From the NCBI GenBank assembly GCA_964036275.1, contig OZ038437.1, forward strand, positions 2,422,501 to 2,486,500: a stretch of 64,000 bases of DNA, written 5' to 3'. The notes under the pieces were generated by a model, which had not been told where the DNA came from, made no database searches, and worked only from the letters and a program-made list of their open reading frames with translations. Shown here one piece after another: positions 34,901-45,600 of this stretch. Both the position numbers and the translations under genes were made by a program. Position 1 is the stretch's first letter; each line of letters starts with the position of its first letter. The DNA is from Litoditis marina. Its lineage: Eukaryota > Nematoda > Chromadorea > Rhabditida > Rhabditidae.

Positions 34901-36578
34901 AGGCTCCCACGGGGAATGGAACTCACGATATCTTTGTTTCTTTGATCTTGCGAAAACTGGTATCGTATAGTTCAATCTTTTTTTTTAAAGTTTTTCCAAT
35001 TTCATCCAAAACCACCGAGTGACCGGTGCTTTGTGAGTGCAGTGGTGAATTTCGTAAGAATCAAATTCCGATACTCGTTGATGTATTGTTTTTTTTATGT
35101 TTCTGTTTTATCATTGCCGACTTTCAGTTGCCTCTCGCACAATCTGGTTTGGTCGTCTTCCAGCAAACTGCAGTGAATCAGATATTCGAGTGAGTCACAG
35201 TTAACATTTTGGTCAAAATCGGCAAAGTTTGTCTATGTTTGCTGCATCACGTACTTAGAGACTTAGACCCCGTTACTTTTCGGTAGAAATTTTATAATTT
35301 ATGCTGTTTATCGGGATCAAACTACAACAGGTCATTTCCTATTAAACGAAGGGCGGCTTACGACTTACGACTTTGTTGGTTGCTACATTCAACCACCCGC
35401 TTTTCATCTAAATCGCGTTTCTAACACTAACTACCCCCATTTTAATAATAGTCGCATTTGCTGGTGAAAACCTCACTTCCCACCCAGTTTTGGAGCTTGG
35501 TTACCCAAATATGCACCGGGTTTTCGATTAATTGATTTGGACAACAAAGTCGCCTTCGCCTCATGTATGGGTTTTTCAGACAGCCGTCCAGTCTGCCGGT
35601 GAAACCCGCGGGGTTACCGTAATTCAGTCGCGAGCTTGTGCCTACGTGGAAATGGACAGCAGAAAGAGTGCCGCTGAAGTGATCACGAAACTAGCTAGAG
35701 ATCTGAACATTAGGGGAAGGAACGTCAAGGTGGGTGACCATAATTCGGGAATTTCGCCAAAATTGGGTAAATTTTTTATGTGAAATTATTGATTTTCACG
35801 AATCTGAAACACGGTTTTTTCTCTACGATAGCCGCGCCTTACTGGTGTGTGTTTGTAAGTTTGTAGCGCTCTCGACGAGAGAGTGTGTAGGTCATTGATA
35901 CGCAGACGGTGTCTGCGGTCATTTTGACCTTCAGGCTCTATCGCTTTTATACTTTGCTCGTACTGGAACAGGAAGGTTCTATTAACTATTCTGTTTTCAA
36001 GGTCAATTACTCGATGAGCGCTGGAGTGAAGGCACCCCCGTACAAGGACTGGTGGGATGCTGAGAAGGTTTGTTATTTCGCTGACAACAAATTATTTTTG
36101 TTTACGATGGTTCACTCCGAAGATTGACCAAGATTGAATTCTGCATTTTCCTGGACTTTTCAGAAATCATACACCGCCAAGGCCCCTCCTATAAGGGGAA
36201 GTCGCGAACATTACCTTGTGAAAATTGGGGGTCGCGAGCAGTTAACTAACGATTTTCATACAAAATAACCTGTACTCGTACGGAAATTAGTTGAATGTCG
36301 CCGTTTTGGGGGTCGCGACACGAGAAAACACGGAGGGGTCGCGAAAATTTTGAAGGAATAAGAGGGCCTTGGCGGTGTATGTCAGAAATACTATTCATGT
36401 ATTTAGTCGTGGTGGTTCTCAAGTTCCTGTGCTTGTATGGAATATCCGTTTTCAGGGAGTAACCGCTATCCCGTGGGGCAGTCTGCCGAACGATCTGGAG
36501 CCATTGTGCGTGGGAGCTCATCTTGATATCGAGTCCTTGCCCACTGATAAACAAGGTGAGTAGCTCTCTTTCCCTCTT

Positions 36579-36617
<39 letters not shown>

Positions 36618-39600
36618 TTCCCTCTTCTCACTCTCCCTCTTCTCTCTCCCTGATACCGAAACTTTTTGTGTGTGTTTGAAAAAGTATGACGCTGCACATC
36701 ATTTTACTTTTGAGGTTGCTTGTAGAATTATATGAAATTGATTACAAGAAATTCGCTTAGTAGTTGATCGACTTCTTAAATTTGTGTTTTTGATTTTGAG
36801 AACAAAACTTACAAAACGATCGAGTTTGGGGAAACGAGTTGAAATGTTCATGTTTTTTCAATTGAGATCAATTGAGATACGACTTTGACAATCTCACTTT
36901 TTAGGTCTGTTCACCGAGACGGGCGCACCGGCCGTCCATATTCCGCTTCCGGACGCGCAATCGTCGTCATCTGGGCACCACGTGGGCTCGGAACAGGACG
37001 CAATGGACGTGTCCAGTCCTACCGGCGACAACCATCACATGCCATCTCCCACCAAGGCACCCGGAATGCCTGGAATGCCGCAGTATCCGTTTAGTGAGTT
37101 GTTGAGTTGGTTTTGAGTCATTCTTTGATTTGGATAGGTAAAACGCAGTTTGAGCTTGCGAAGAAGTGTGGGGTGCATAGTCTAGTGGTCCAGAAGGTCG
37201 AAAAATGTTGAAAAACGCACTACTTTTATTTTGATTAATATCGAGAAAATAAGCTGATTGGACGTGTTCAGTTCTACTGGCGGCAACCATAACTCACCAA
37301 GGCACCCGGAATGCCGCATTATCCGTTTAGTAAGTTGATGACATGCTACAGTCAACTTGGGTGAATTGTCACAAAAACATGTTCCGCTAATATTGGTCTA
37401 ATTAGCTGAGATGAGCAGTTGAGCATGCCGCAGTATTTCTTCAGTGAGTTGTCGCAATAATAACAATACTAAATATTTTACGGCTATTATGTCGACTAAA
37501 CGGACTGTTGACTTATAGTTCCACAAGGTTGACTGAGCTGGTTATCAACGTTTTCTTATTTCCAGTGATGCCACCCCCCGGAATAAACATGCCACCCGGT
37601 ATGCCGCCGGGCGCCCCTGGCGCAGGCTTGCCCTACCCGATGCGTATGCCGCCCCCGCTGGGCAGAGGAGCACCCATTCCCGGACAGGTATGTTGGACTT
37701 TTTTTGTTGTAAATGGGTTGAAAGAATGTGCGAAACTCGTCGGAAGAAAGCCCAGCCGATGCGTCGCATGGGAATTTTGTTTTGTTTTATATTTTATTTT
37801 CTAACTACTCAAAAACAGTTCACAACCCTTTCCATACACCAGTAAAGTTGCTCGAATAGTTCGAACAACTGACTACCTTTCAGCGGACTAGAATAAAATT
37901 CATCCACTTCCGATGAAAAATCCTAAATTTTCACGTGTTTACACCTGAAAGCGGACTACTTTTGGTCGCTTAGTCGGACCTTACTGGTGTATGGCCCTTT
38001 CCTGTATAATCGTATCAATTGAGGGTTTGTTTCAATTTTTTTACGTTTCAATGGCGTTCGGCGTAGTTGCCGATTCGGCGTAGATCCGATAATATTGAAA
38101 AGATATTTACCTTCCCCTTCCAGATGATGATGCCACCGGGTGTGCCGCCTCCCGCCCAGGGACAGGCCGGTCAGAGCTTCGGCGGCGGTGCCAATATGCC
38201 GACCACACCTACTGGAGGACAGGGTTATCAGGTTGGTGTCCAGAGTTCGGCTTTTTTTGTTAACGTTCACCTCACTTTATAGTGTCCCAGTTCCCTCTCT
38301 GAACAATAGGCATAAATGATAGTTTTGTTGTTCTATGATGTGCCTCTTTTAATATTGGAAATTGGAACCTTTCGACGATCGGGATGGTTTTGGGATCATT
38401 CAAGATTTGCAGAAAATTCGGGCGGCTTGTTTTCTGGTAGTTGATAGTTTTGATTGGAATTTTGCTACATCTCAGATGAGTTTGTTTCCAGAATCAGATG
38501 GGAGGCCCGTCTCCACAGTTTGGCACTGGTGGTAATCGTGGAGGATTCGGTGGTGGACCGGGTGGTTTTAGAGGTTCGTCCCAGTAAAGTTGTCCGACTA
38601 GCTGGAAAAATAAACTAACTCACTTTTCGCCAAAATCAATATAATTAACCTACTTTGGTGAAAGCAAAATAAAAAAAAACCATCTCCTTTTCGTGGAATA
38701 GTATTGTATCGTCGTAGTCGTAGACGAACTCTCTCACGGTACATGTAACATGTGTAGAAGTAAAACAATCTATGTCAACTATTGATTGCGTTTCAGGTGG
38801 TCGCGGTGGGTTCCGTGGCGGTCGTGGTGGCGGCTATCAGGGCGAGCGAGACTGGCAGGGAAGAGATCAGCCGGGCGAGGAGCCGCGAGAGGGAGAAAGA
38901 GACGACATGGAGGAGACGCAGGGCGGCAGAGGAAGAGATCGGTGGTCTGGTGGAGGAGGGAGAAGAGAGGAGGTGAGCTGGTTACCCTAATAGAGGTAGC
39001 ATTATTAGTCAAAATTCAGCATATTGGGTAGTACTTCAAGAGCAGGCTTGAAAAGTCCGAGCTATATCGCCGCCCAGTCCACCAGTAATGTGTGACGTGT
39101 TTTTCTACAAAACCAGTTTTTCTGTTTCAGTTATATATCCATATGTATTTAGTATTTCGCTTAACTAGTTGATTCATTTTCAGCGTTACGACGGCGGAAG
39201 AGATCGTGACCGTGACACTAGGGACCGCGGCAGTCGGGACAGAGACGGAAACGGGGGAGGAAGAGAGGCGGGTAGCGATAGATGGAGGAACGCGGATAGG
39301 GGAGGTGAGGGCGTCGTCGTTTTTAGTTCATCCTGGACTAGCCGGGACCCAACCCATGGCTGTGATTAATGATTCTACATATAATTTTTGTTTTGGCGCT
39401 ACCTTTCGGGAAAGTAACGGTAATTTTTTTGCCTTTTCCAATAGGTCGAGAAAGTTAGCGCTCCTGTAATTAATATATCGTATGAAGTTCCCATTATATA
39501 GCCATGATACTTAGGAGAAAGTCGTTCATTTTTCTAATTTCAATCACTATTCAGGCGGTGGCGACAGAGGCGAGCGACGACGCAGTAGATGGGGCGACCG

Positions 39601-41370
39601 CGAGGAAGAGGACAGGCGGCCTGAGAGGTTGGTGAAAATGGATGCTTCAGAATGGAATATTGCAATTTATACTCAATTCAACACGTGAATTTTCACATTT
39701 GGTATTTTTACATTTGTATGCTTTCAATCTGTGCCAGTTCCATGCCGTGGAATTTCTAAAAACGGTGCCCCAACTAAATAGTTTATGAATGTTTCGACCT
39801 TCCCGGCGTACATCTTGTTTGTCGACGTGCGGAAAAAGCAACTAGGGAGATCATGAGCCAGTGGTAAACAATATGAATGTATGGAATTTAGGCGTGATCG
39901 TGACGACAGTCACAGAGAAGAAAGAGCCCGTTCGAGAGACGATCGTAGAGGAGACAGGGACAGAGGATCAGACAGAGACAGAAGACGAGATAGAGGGGGA
40001 GAACGAGAGGAGCGAGACGGCGGGGGCAGAGGAAGAGACCGAGAGGAGCGGGAGTCGAGAAGAGACCGCAGCCGCGACAGAGACAGAGAGAGGAGCAGAC
40101 GGAGCGAGCGAGAGGTGAGCGCGGTTTTGATTTCTTTAAATTTTGTATTTTCAAGTTTGGGCAAAAACCGAGTTTTCTAGTTTCGAGTTCTAATTTAACA
40201 ACCCTAGTACCCCAGTAAAGTTGTTCAAGAAGTCATAAAAGTTGGAACGGGTTACTTTTTCGCCGATAAAGATGAAATTTTTCTATTTTTGATGCAAAAT
40301 CATTTACTTATTACTTTTATGTGTTTCAATCTAAGAACAAACCAGTTTTTGTCGATTAGTTGGACATTACTGGGGTATAGTTGCCGCCCCACAAACACTC
40401 ATAATAAGACCTGTCTTTGGCAAAGATATTGTGGTTGCAACATGGAGATATGGGGACTCTGTCTCTAAGTTTCACACACCAGTATCAGGTTTTCTTCTAA
40501 AATGGGCAAGAAATGAGAAATTTCCTGTTGTGGGAGGGGTGGCTTTTTGTGATTTTCTCATCTTCTCATTCCAGTCTCCCAAATACGACGAAGGTCCTGC
40601 TGAGATTGCAACTAGTGAGAAGACGGAGGAAAAGCCAATGGAGAGTGCTGTACCGGCTTCGGTTGCTAATGGTTGGTTTATCTTGATCCTTGAACTTGGT
40701 TCACAATCATTCTCTAGCAAACTTGGCAAAATAAACTTATTTTCTAAAAACATGTTTTGAAGCAAATTCATGAAATTTGACGAGTTCCAGTATTATACTA
40801 GGAAAAAAGGTTCCCTAGCTCATTTTTTAGTTTCATCATTATCTTTTGAACTTTTTTTCATTCATTTATTAATATACTCGTTATTCAGCAGAAGCAGGAG
40901 CTGGTGGTGACGCGACGACCAACGACGACGAGATGGTGACCTCGACCACGGATCTGGAGGCAGCCGCCGACGCTGCGAATAAGAAGAAGAAGTTTGATGA
41001 GGAGATGAGGGTGCGTCATGTTGATTTTCAATTCTGGACACTATCAAGTTGTGACCTTTATAGAAAAGTAGCTACGTTTTCCAAGTTTTTTGATTCTGCA
41101 TAGAATAGTTCGAGTTCGATTCGACTTCAAGCCAAATTTGACGAGGAGAAGAAGGCGGGTATCGTGTTTACTCCATTATACAGTAATACTGTCAGAAAAG
41201 TCGGAACTGAAAAACAATGCCTATTTCGAGGTAAAATCACGCACAGATTTCAACCGAAAAACCGGTATCTCTCGAACAATTTTCATTTCTAAGGTTTGTC
41301 CTCTTTTCAGAGAGCTCGCATCAGTGAGGACGACATGTTGGACACTGTCATAAACGAGGATAACAACTAG
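25901..41370 (+). CDS. SCAF4/SCAF8-type CTD-interacting SR-related protein, 31 exons
   Basis: Exons: 25901-25936, 26398-26526, 26789-26947, 27274-27373, 28031-28173, 28589-28706, 29404-29507, 29745-29813, 29961-30076, 32273-32357, 32612-32866, 33076-33210, 33484-33609, 33861-34034, 34455-34522, 34748-34830, 35128-35189, 35580-35729, 36002-36067, 36456-36555, 36905-37093, 37566-37687, 38124-38231, 38492-38573, 38797-38972, 39184-39304, 39555-39627, 39892-40114, 40575-40671, 40889-41010, 41311-41370; 3651 nt, 1216 aa. SCAF proteins bind the phosphorylated RNA polymerase II CTD and restrain early polyadenylation. Domains: CTD-interacting domain at about 1-141 (PCLYVIDSIIRASKRQF; MNLWGANGVF); SR stretch 585-625; RRM about 638-712 (TIWFGRLP; RACAYVEM at 672-679), then the SCAF-specific block with WWD at 721-723 and GVTAIPW at 727; Met/Pro/Gly-rich segments around 390-580 and 790-890; RGG repeats about 912-945; RD/RE-rich 986-1124. 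Human SCAF8 is about 1271 aa. Exons 7-8 have an alternative junction (29404-29511 to 29728-29813) that also keeps frame and adds PTKDFQ-type residues. Introns hold many mobile elements. Confidence 0.93.
26003..26167. mobile_element. Foldback element with long arms in SCAF intron 1
   Basis: Two arms of about 68 bp (26003-26070 and 26100-26167) pair with mismatches. The best part reads TTAACCGGGTGACTTGG on one side, with the near-complement CCAAGTAACCCGGTTAA on the other. Repeated GTTAACC words give it a distinctive look. Likely a MITE; no other copy was found in this window. Confidence 0.65.
26948..27140 (+). pseudogene. Possible LINE C-terminal fragment in SCAF intron 3
   Basis: An open frame directly after the exon-3 donor reads RSVTKTVRPVAPLFLN, then FARNMYYAARLWNNC, and ends FQKLQKCSQFGNF. 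The layout resembles the extreme C terminus of CR1/Sam-type LINE proteins, such as the copy at 52.6-52.8 kb. The frame stays open into exon 4. Similarity is by eye only, so this is tentative. Confidence 0.3.
27741..27910. mobile_element. hAT-like MITE with 8-bp target duplication, SCAF intron 4
   Basis: 170 bp with ends CAAACACCAGTAAGGTCC and (inverse) CATACACCAGTAAAGCAG. Flanking 8-bp direct repeats ATTACAGA at 27733-27740 and 27911-27918 are identical, as expected for hAT transposition. The target was a splice-acceptor-like sequence belonging to a duplicated piece of exon 5. Confidence 0.85.
27911..27955 (+). pseudogene. Partial duplicate of SCAF exon 5 (acceptor plus 5' edge)
   Basis: Acceptor ATTACAG followed by AAAC, a few extra bases, then GACCTAGAAGCTGTTGAACG. 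The same sequence occurs at the real exon 5, starting 28031. The extra bases shift the frame and a stop follows, so this copy cannot replace exon 5. Confidence 0.8.
28990..29340 (-). pseudogene. RTE-like LINE 3' fragment with in-frame stop
   Basis: The minus strand encodes the typical C terminus of RTE non-LTR elements: IGVTILDRHTNEWLSRTVRL, then RKWS, a TGA where the family has Trp, ARHVSRMNQDRWAK, LEWCPIDAPRPTGRPKQRWR and a short tail. A (ACAAT)n run at 28990-29012 matches the simple 3' tail of such elements. It is 5' truncated, inactive, and lies in SCAF intron 6. Confidence 0.82.
30218..30588. repeat. Near-perfect inverted repeat, two 151-bp arms
   Basis: Left arm 30218-30368 and right arm 30438-30588 are reverse complements at 150 of 151 positions by my count; the single difference is TTTGACC against TTCGACC. 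The spacer is 69 bp. It lies in SCAF intron 9 and would be transcribed as one long hairpin RNA. No coding capacity and no other copy in this window. Confidence 0.9.
30815..31930. repeat. GGCGCC-rich tandem array, about 140-bp period
   Basis: TTTTGGCGCC-type blocks recur near 31083, 31224, 31365, 31504, 31644 and 31782, spaced 138-141 bp, with more degenerate ones near 30830 and 30968. The last three units are very similar and share TTTTTGGCGCCTATTGGCGC, a second TTTGGCGC block, then TTTCAAATTTCAG and CTAAATCGGTTCGATAG. Each of these units therefore carries a good-looking 3' splice site. The array fills most of SCAF intron 9, right after the inverted repeat. Confidence 0.85.
36168..36381. mobile_element. 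hAT-like MITE with 8-bp target duplication, SCAF intron 19
   Basis: 214 bp with perfect 18-bp terminal inverted repeats CATACACCGCCAAGGCCC and identical 8-bp flanks TCAGAAAT at 36160-36167 and 36382-36389. The interior has four GGTCGCGA-type words. The ends differ from the CATACACCAGTAA elements beyond the first eight bases, so it is a separate subfamily. Confidence 0.88.
36566..36660. repeat. CT microsatellite in SCAF intron 20
   Basis: Run of (TC)n with CCCTCTT interruptions beginning about 10 bp after the exon-20 donor. Confidence 0.7.
37259..37447 (+). pseudogene. Two successive partial duplicates of the SCAF exon-21 3' edge
   Basis: Copy A (about 37259-37341) repeats GGACGTGTCCAGT-like sequence, AAGGCACCCGGAATGCC and ATCCGTTTAGTAAGTTG, with deletions relative to the real exon end at 37093. 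Copy B (about 37413-37450) keeps only GCATGCCGCAGTAT and TTCAGTGAGTTGT. Both retain the donor. Similarity falls with distance from the real exon. Confidence 0.75.
37833..37993. mobile_element. hAT-like MITE, CATACACCAGTAA family, SCAF intron 22
   Basis: 161 bp with ends CATACACCAGTAAAGTTG and TTACTGGTGTATG. Flanks ACCCTTTC (37825-37832) and GCCCTTTC (37994-38001) agree at seven of eight bases, consistent with an aged 8-bp target duplication. Confidence 0.82.
40210..40378. mobile_element. hAT-like MITE relative in SCAF intron 28
   Basis: About 169 bp with ends TACCCCAGTAAAGTTGTTC and ATTACTGGGGTA and the family's TTTTGATGCAAAATCAT interior. No clear target duplication was found. Confidence 0.6.
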
Positions 41371-42092
41371 GAGATAATTGTAGTTTGTACCTTGTCCCTT
41401 TTCCATATCTCTTACTTTCTCTTTTTTCTCTGTAATTCTAGTTCCATCTCTGTTGTGATGCATTTGTCTCGGTTCCCAAGTCTATCTCTCTTAGTTTGCA
41501 ACAACGTCCCTTACTAGGCCGGCTTTATATACCGTAGTTTTACCAGTTTTCCATCGATTTTGTTCTCTCGAACCATATGTTCTCAAGTGTGATTGCCGTG
41601 TCGGTAGGTGATGTAAAAGTGGTTGTTCCCTTGCACCAACTCTGTGCTTTTATGCCGAACCGGGGCTCTTTTTGGCAGTTATTACGTGAAAATTTGTCAC
41701 TTTCAACGGCGGTTTAACTTGAACCCGTCTGTTCAAGATACCCGGTCGTGTAGAAGCGTGAGTTGGTGTGTTTGTTGTTTACAAGGTTCATAGTTGCAGC
41801 ATTGTTTGTTTGTGCCGAATCCAGACACTATTTCATGTTTTGTTGCGTTTATGTTGTTGGTTTTTGCTTTTCCCGAAAGCACTTAACGTTCCGATACCTC
41901 CAAAATGTTTTGATCTTTTGTTAATGGAAATGTTGTCTTATTCAAAGGATAGGCAGTTTTTTGAATATACTTTTTGGTAGCGTTAGTCGAGTTGTTTTCT
42001 TTATTCCATTGTAGTTCGTTGGATTTTCTATGACCTAGACCTTATTATATCAATATTTTGATTCTCAGCTGAATGTCAATGTGTTTTGACTA

Positions 42093-42098
42093 ATAAAT
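42093..42098 (+). terminator. Candidate SCAF polyadenylation signal
   Basis: AATAAA about 720 bp after the SCAF stop codon. No nearer AATAAA was noticed in the 3' region. Confidence 0.5.
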
Positions 42099-42133
42099 CA
42101 ACAATGTAAACTAAATTTAAAATTATGACATTG

Positions 42134-42139
42134 TTTATT
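42134..42139 (-). terminator. Candidate GPCR polyadenylation signal
   Basis: TTTATT on the plus strand, so AATAAA for the minus-strand GPCR, about 520 bp past its stop. It faces the SCAF signal at 42093 only about 40 bp away, implying abutting or slightly overlapping 3' UTRs. Confidence 0.4.
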
Positions 42140-42661
42140 TACCCGTAACGACATGAACACATGTAAAAATATGTAGTAGCACCGAATAATCACAGAGACG
42201 TATTAGGAGTTTGAGTTTTTCAAATTACCAAACATGTGTCAAAGAGGTTCAAAATATTATGTTTTGTGAAACAGTATGTAGATTGCTGGGTTACAAAAGA
42301 TTATTATAGGTAGAGGGATTCAATATAGAAAAGTTTCAGGAATTTGTAAAAACGAAAACTTATTCAGATAGTGTATATTGTGGAAAATAATAGGAGATTC
42401 GAAGACCCATACTTCGTGAAGAAAGCAAACAATAAAACAAATAGGTGTATTACATTGGCAATTGAAACGATTAATGTAATTTGGCAAGCTTTGATTGATT
42501 CAACATGCTAAATAAAGTAGTATAACAAATTAAATAAAAAGCTAGTAACACTTCGCCAGGATATTTTGGTGAATGGCCTTTTTTATAGTCGACGTAGGAC
42601 AATATCCTCTCTTGACTTTACGTGACATTTTCACGTGAGTTTGTCACGTGTTTTCACGTGA

Positions 42662-45600
42662 TCAGTTCCGGTTGAAGGCCTGTGTGGAGGTGGATCTGTG
42701 ACCGAATTCGGGAACGTTCTTCAGACAATAACACTCGAGCAGACGCATCGCGGTCGGCTTCAGCTGCTTTTTCATCTGCGGACTGAAAAATGATGTTGAT
42801 TTATTGATTAGTTAACATTAACACTGATAAAATGAATCTGGGGGGGGGGGGATACAATAGGAAGTGAATAAATCTTCGCTGTAGTTTGAACTCGGTACTT
42901 CCCATAATGTTCGAATGCAGATTGAAAATGAACGGGATCCAACTACAAACCACATGAACTATATAGGCCTTGTTAACGAGTTGTTTGAGATTCCCTCTAA
43001 ATTTGGAAGAGGGGTGATAGTGTGATGTTTTGGAACCACCCCTTTCCATATTGTCCTAAACTAGGAAATGTTGAGATGTTAGTTGTCGTGTGGCCATAGT
43101 GCGTTTAAGGTGTCTTCGAAATTTCAGCTGTGTTCTCCCATTGAAAAGATTAAACTCTCCACACCTTAGTGCCAAAACAGAATTCAATGAAACGGACCTC
43201 CAGAAAATGTACATGTAGAACAGCACGGCGTGATGTAGATAGTACATAAGAAATGTGATATAATATATGAGATGAAACAGATGTGACTGGAAGTTCATCG
43301 AATATTGCACGATGCGCATCACGTAGTTGGGCACATTGAGCAGAACGAAGGTGCTGGAATAAAGAGAGTTTGATTATGTTTTTTTGATAATCAAAAATTT
43401 GATAATTGCTTCAACCTTTGAGAACGATAGAAACTGCACATTTGGGTAAACATGGAGAAGTCCAAGCGTTATTTAACATTTCTAATGAAACGTGTATGTA
43501 AAAGGTGTTTCCTTGCAAATTTTTAAAATTCTTTTCTCTGTGTTTAATTCTTTCCACTTTATATTATATGTTTTACACATCTATTTTTTAAAATTTCAAT
43601 GGTATAGTCTGAGAAAACATAAAGTCTGACACGCGGTGAGAAACTGCAGGTAACAACGCTAGCTTCGATTGAACAGAGGTTACTGCGGTCGTGAGCAACT
43701 CACGGGTTGTTTAGATTAAAAAAGGACGATAATGTGGACCAATCCCGTGTCAACGGTCCTTTAAACTGCAATTGTGAAATGTATTGCAGTTTAAAGGACT
43801 GAACCGTTGCGATTGGACCACGTAATCGTCCTTCTATAAACAAAAGTTTTGATGTAAGTTGGGGGAATATCTGACCTCGTGACAATGATCAGGGTCCGGC
43901 TCAGCTGTAGATCAGAAGATCTGAGTTTCCCGCAATGCGCACTGCGGGTGGACTGAGTGGAGTGGGAGTTGGTCTGAGTCTGACTCAACAGGAGTTTCTT
44001 GGCCGTGGTTTCTTCCTGTAAGAATAGTTTAAAAACACTTTTTATTTGTGAAAATATGTAGATATATTATACCAATAACACGTTCACATATGTGTTAACA
44101 AACACGCAGTTGTGATAGTTTTGTGTCGTTCTGCTCAGTTTGTAGTTAGATTGCGTTGTATTGACACATCACGACTACTGTTGTGTACAACATTCAAACT
44201 GAAATAATCCCATGTCTTTGTTTCACACTACAATAGTTCTAAGTCTATTCCTAACTCATATAGTAAATTTTGTTCTCTGGTGCGTTCAGTTGTTCAAAGA
44301 TCAAACTACAATAATTCTATGTCTAATTTGTAACTCACATAGTGAATATTGTCCTCTGTCGAGGCTCCCTTGACGAATCGCACCCTCAATACGCCGGAGG
44401 CATAGATCTTCATGCACTGACGATAGCGATAGGTAGAGAAAGAGTTGACAAAGATGATGATTATGGACGGGAGCACAGTACAAACTACAGTGTCGATTAG
44501 CGTGAAGAGGAAGTAGTGCTCCGAGACGGGGTACCTGAAAATGGAGAATTGTGAGAAGTATGATCAGAGAATATTCACAACTCTCGTGAAGTGCTACAAC
44601 ATGGGGATCTCTTTTCAGAATAGCAACTTTGGATTTCGTATTGTAAATGATGTAATTGTTTTTCCGAAACTGTTTAGCTGGATGAAGACATAGAGTCTAT
44701 GGTCTGACTCGATCAAGAGTCGATAATTTGACCAAAACGGTGTGTGAATTCCGCGAGCAAAACTGTTTTGCACACTTTTTCCGGAAAATTATTTCAACCG
44801 AGACCTATAATCTATACAAAGCATGAGGTCTTAACCGACTAACGATTCGAGTTTTAAGAAGCCTGACTTTTCTAATGTAACAACAAACTCGTACCCGAAA
44901 ACAGTTGCATCGTGGCTGAGTCCGCAGAAGACGGTAGCATCTTCGGTACCCGACTGCTCTAAACCGGCGAATAAAAAAACCCAACAGTACAATAAGGCCG
45001 ACGTGACCGTTGTGCCAATCATCAGGTTGCGCGCAAACTTCTTGGTACAGATGTACTTGCGAATGCCTGGAAATAAACCAAGATTGGAAGTTACGGGAAG
45101 TTTATGTGACGATGTTTCTTGATTTTCCCGGTGTTGTGCTCGTGGGAATAGTAGAGCCACCAGGATCCGTTGAATATAACAATGAGTCGCCAAGTTCACG
45201 TTTCTTCACGTGGCTTCTGTTTTTTTCCTCAACACGACCGTTCATTTTTTATACGAGTTGCAGTATGCAATGCGATATACCTGGTCTATACAAGATGATG
45301 ACTCGATCGCACGATATCCAGGAAATCATCCAAACACAGATGAAATCAGAGAAATGGGCGATGAAAGTGAAGGTCTTGCAACCGATTTGACTGTCGCGAT
45401 ATAAAGGCAGCTCGTAGACAGCATCCGCCCAGGACATCAGCAGCTGGAAGGAGATAGTCACGGGCGAGGTTATATGACAGAGGGTACGGTAGTTCTATTT
45501 CCGACGTTTATTCCCTGTTCAGTCTTTCGTATAAGATAGTCTTAGGCCGGGTTCTTACTTTCTACGTCGACGTATTACGTTTTTGGTGAAGAAAACATGA

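Noticed and set aside
39861..40180. Acidic and Leu/Ser frames overlapping SCAF exon 28
   Set aside because: Shadows of the RD/RE-rich coding exon in other frames; the in-frame reading fits the SCAF chain with correct phases.
41123..41165. AAATTTGACGAGGAG block resembling the end of SCAF exon 30
   Set aside because: Similar to KFDEEM coding sequence, but too short to call a further exon-edge duplicate.
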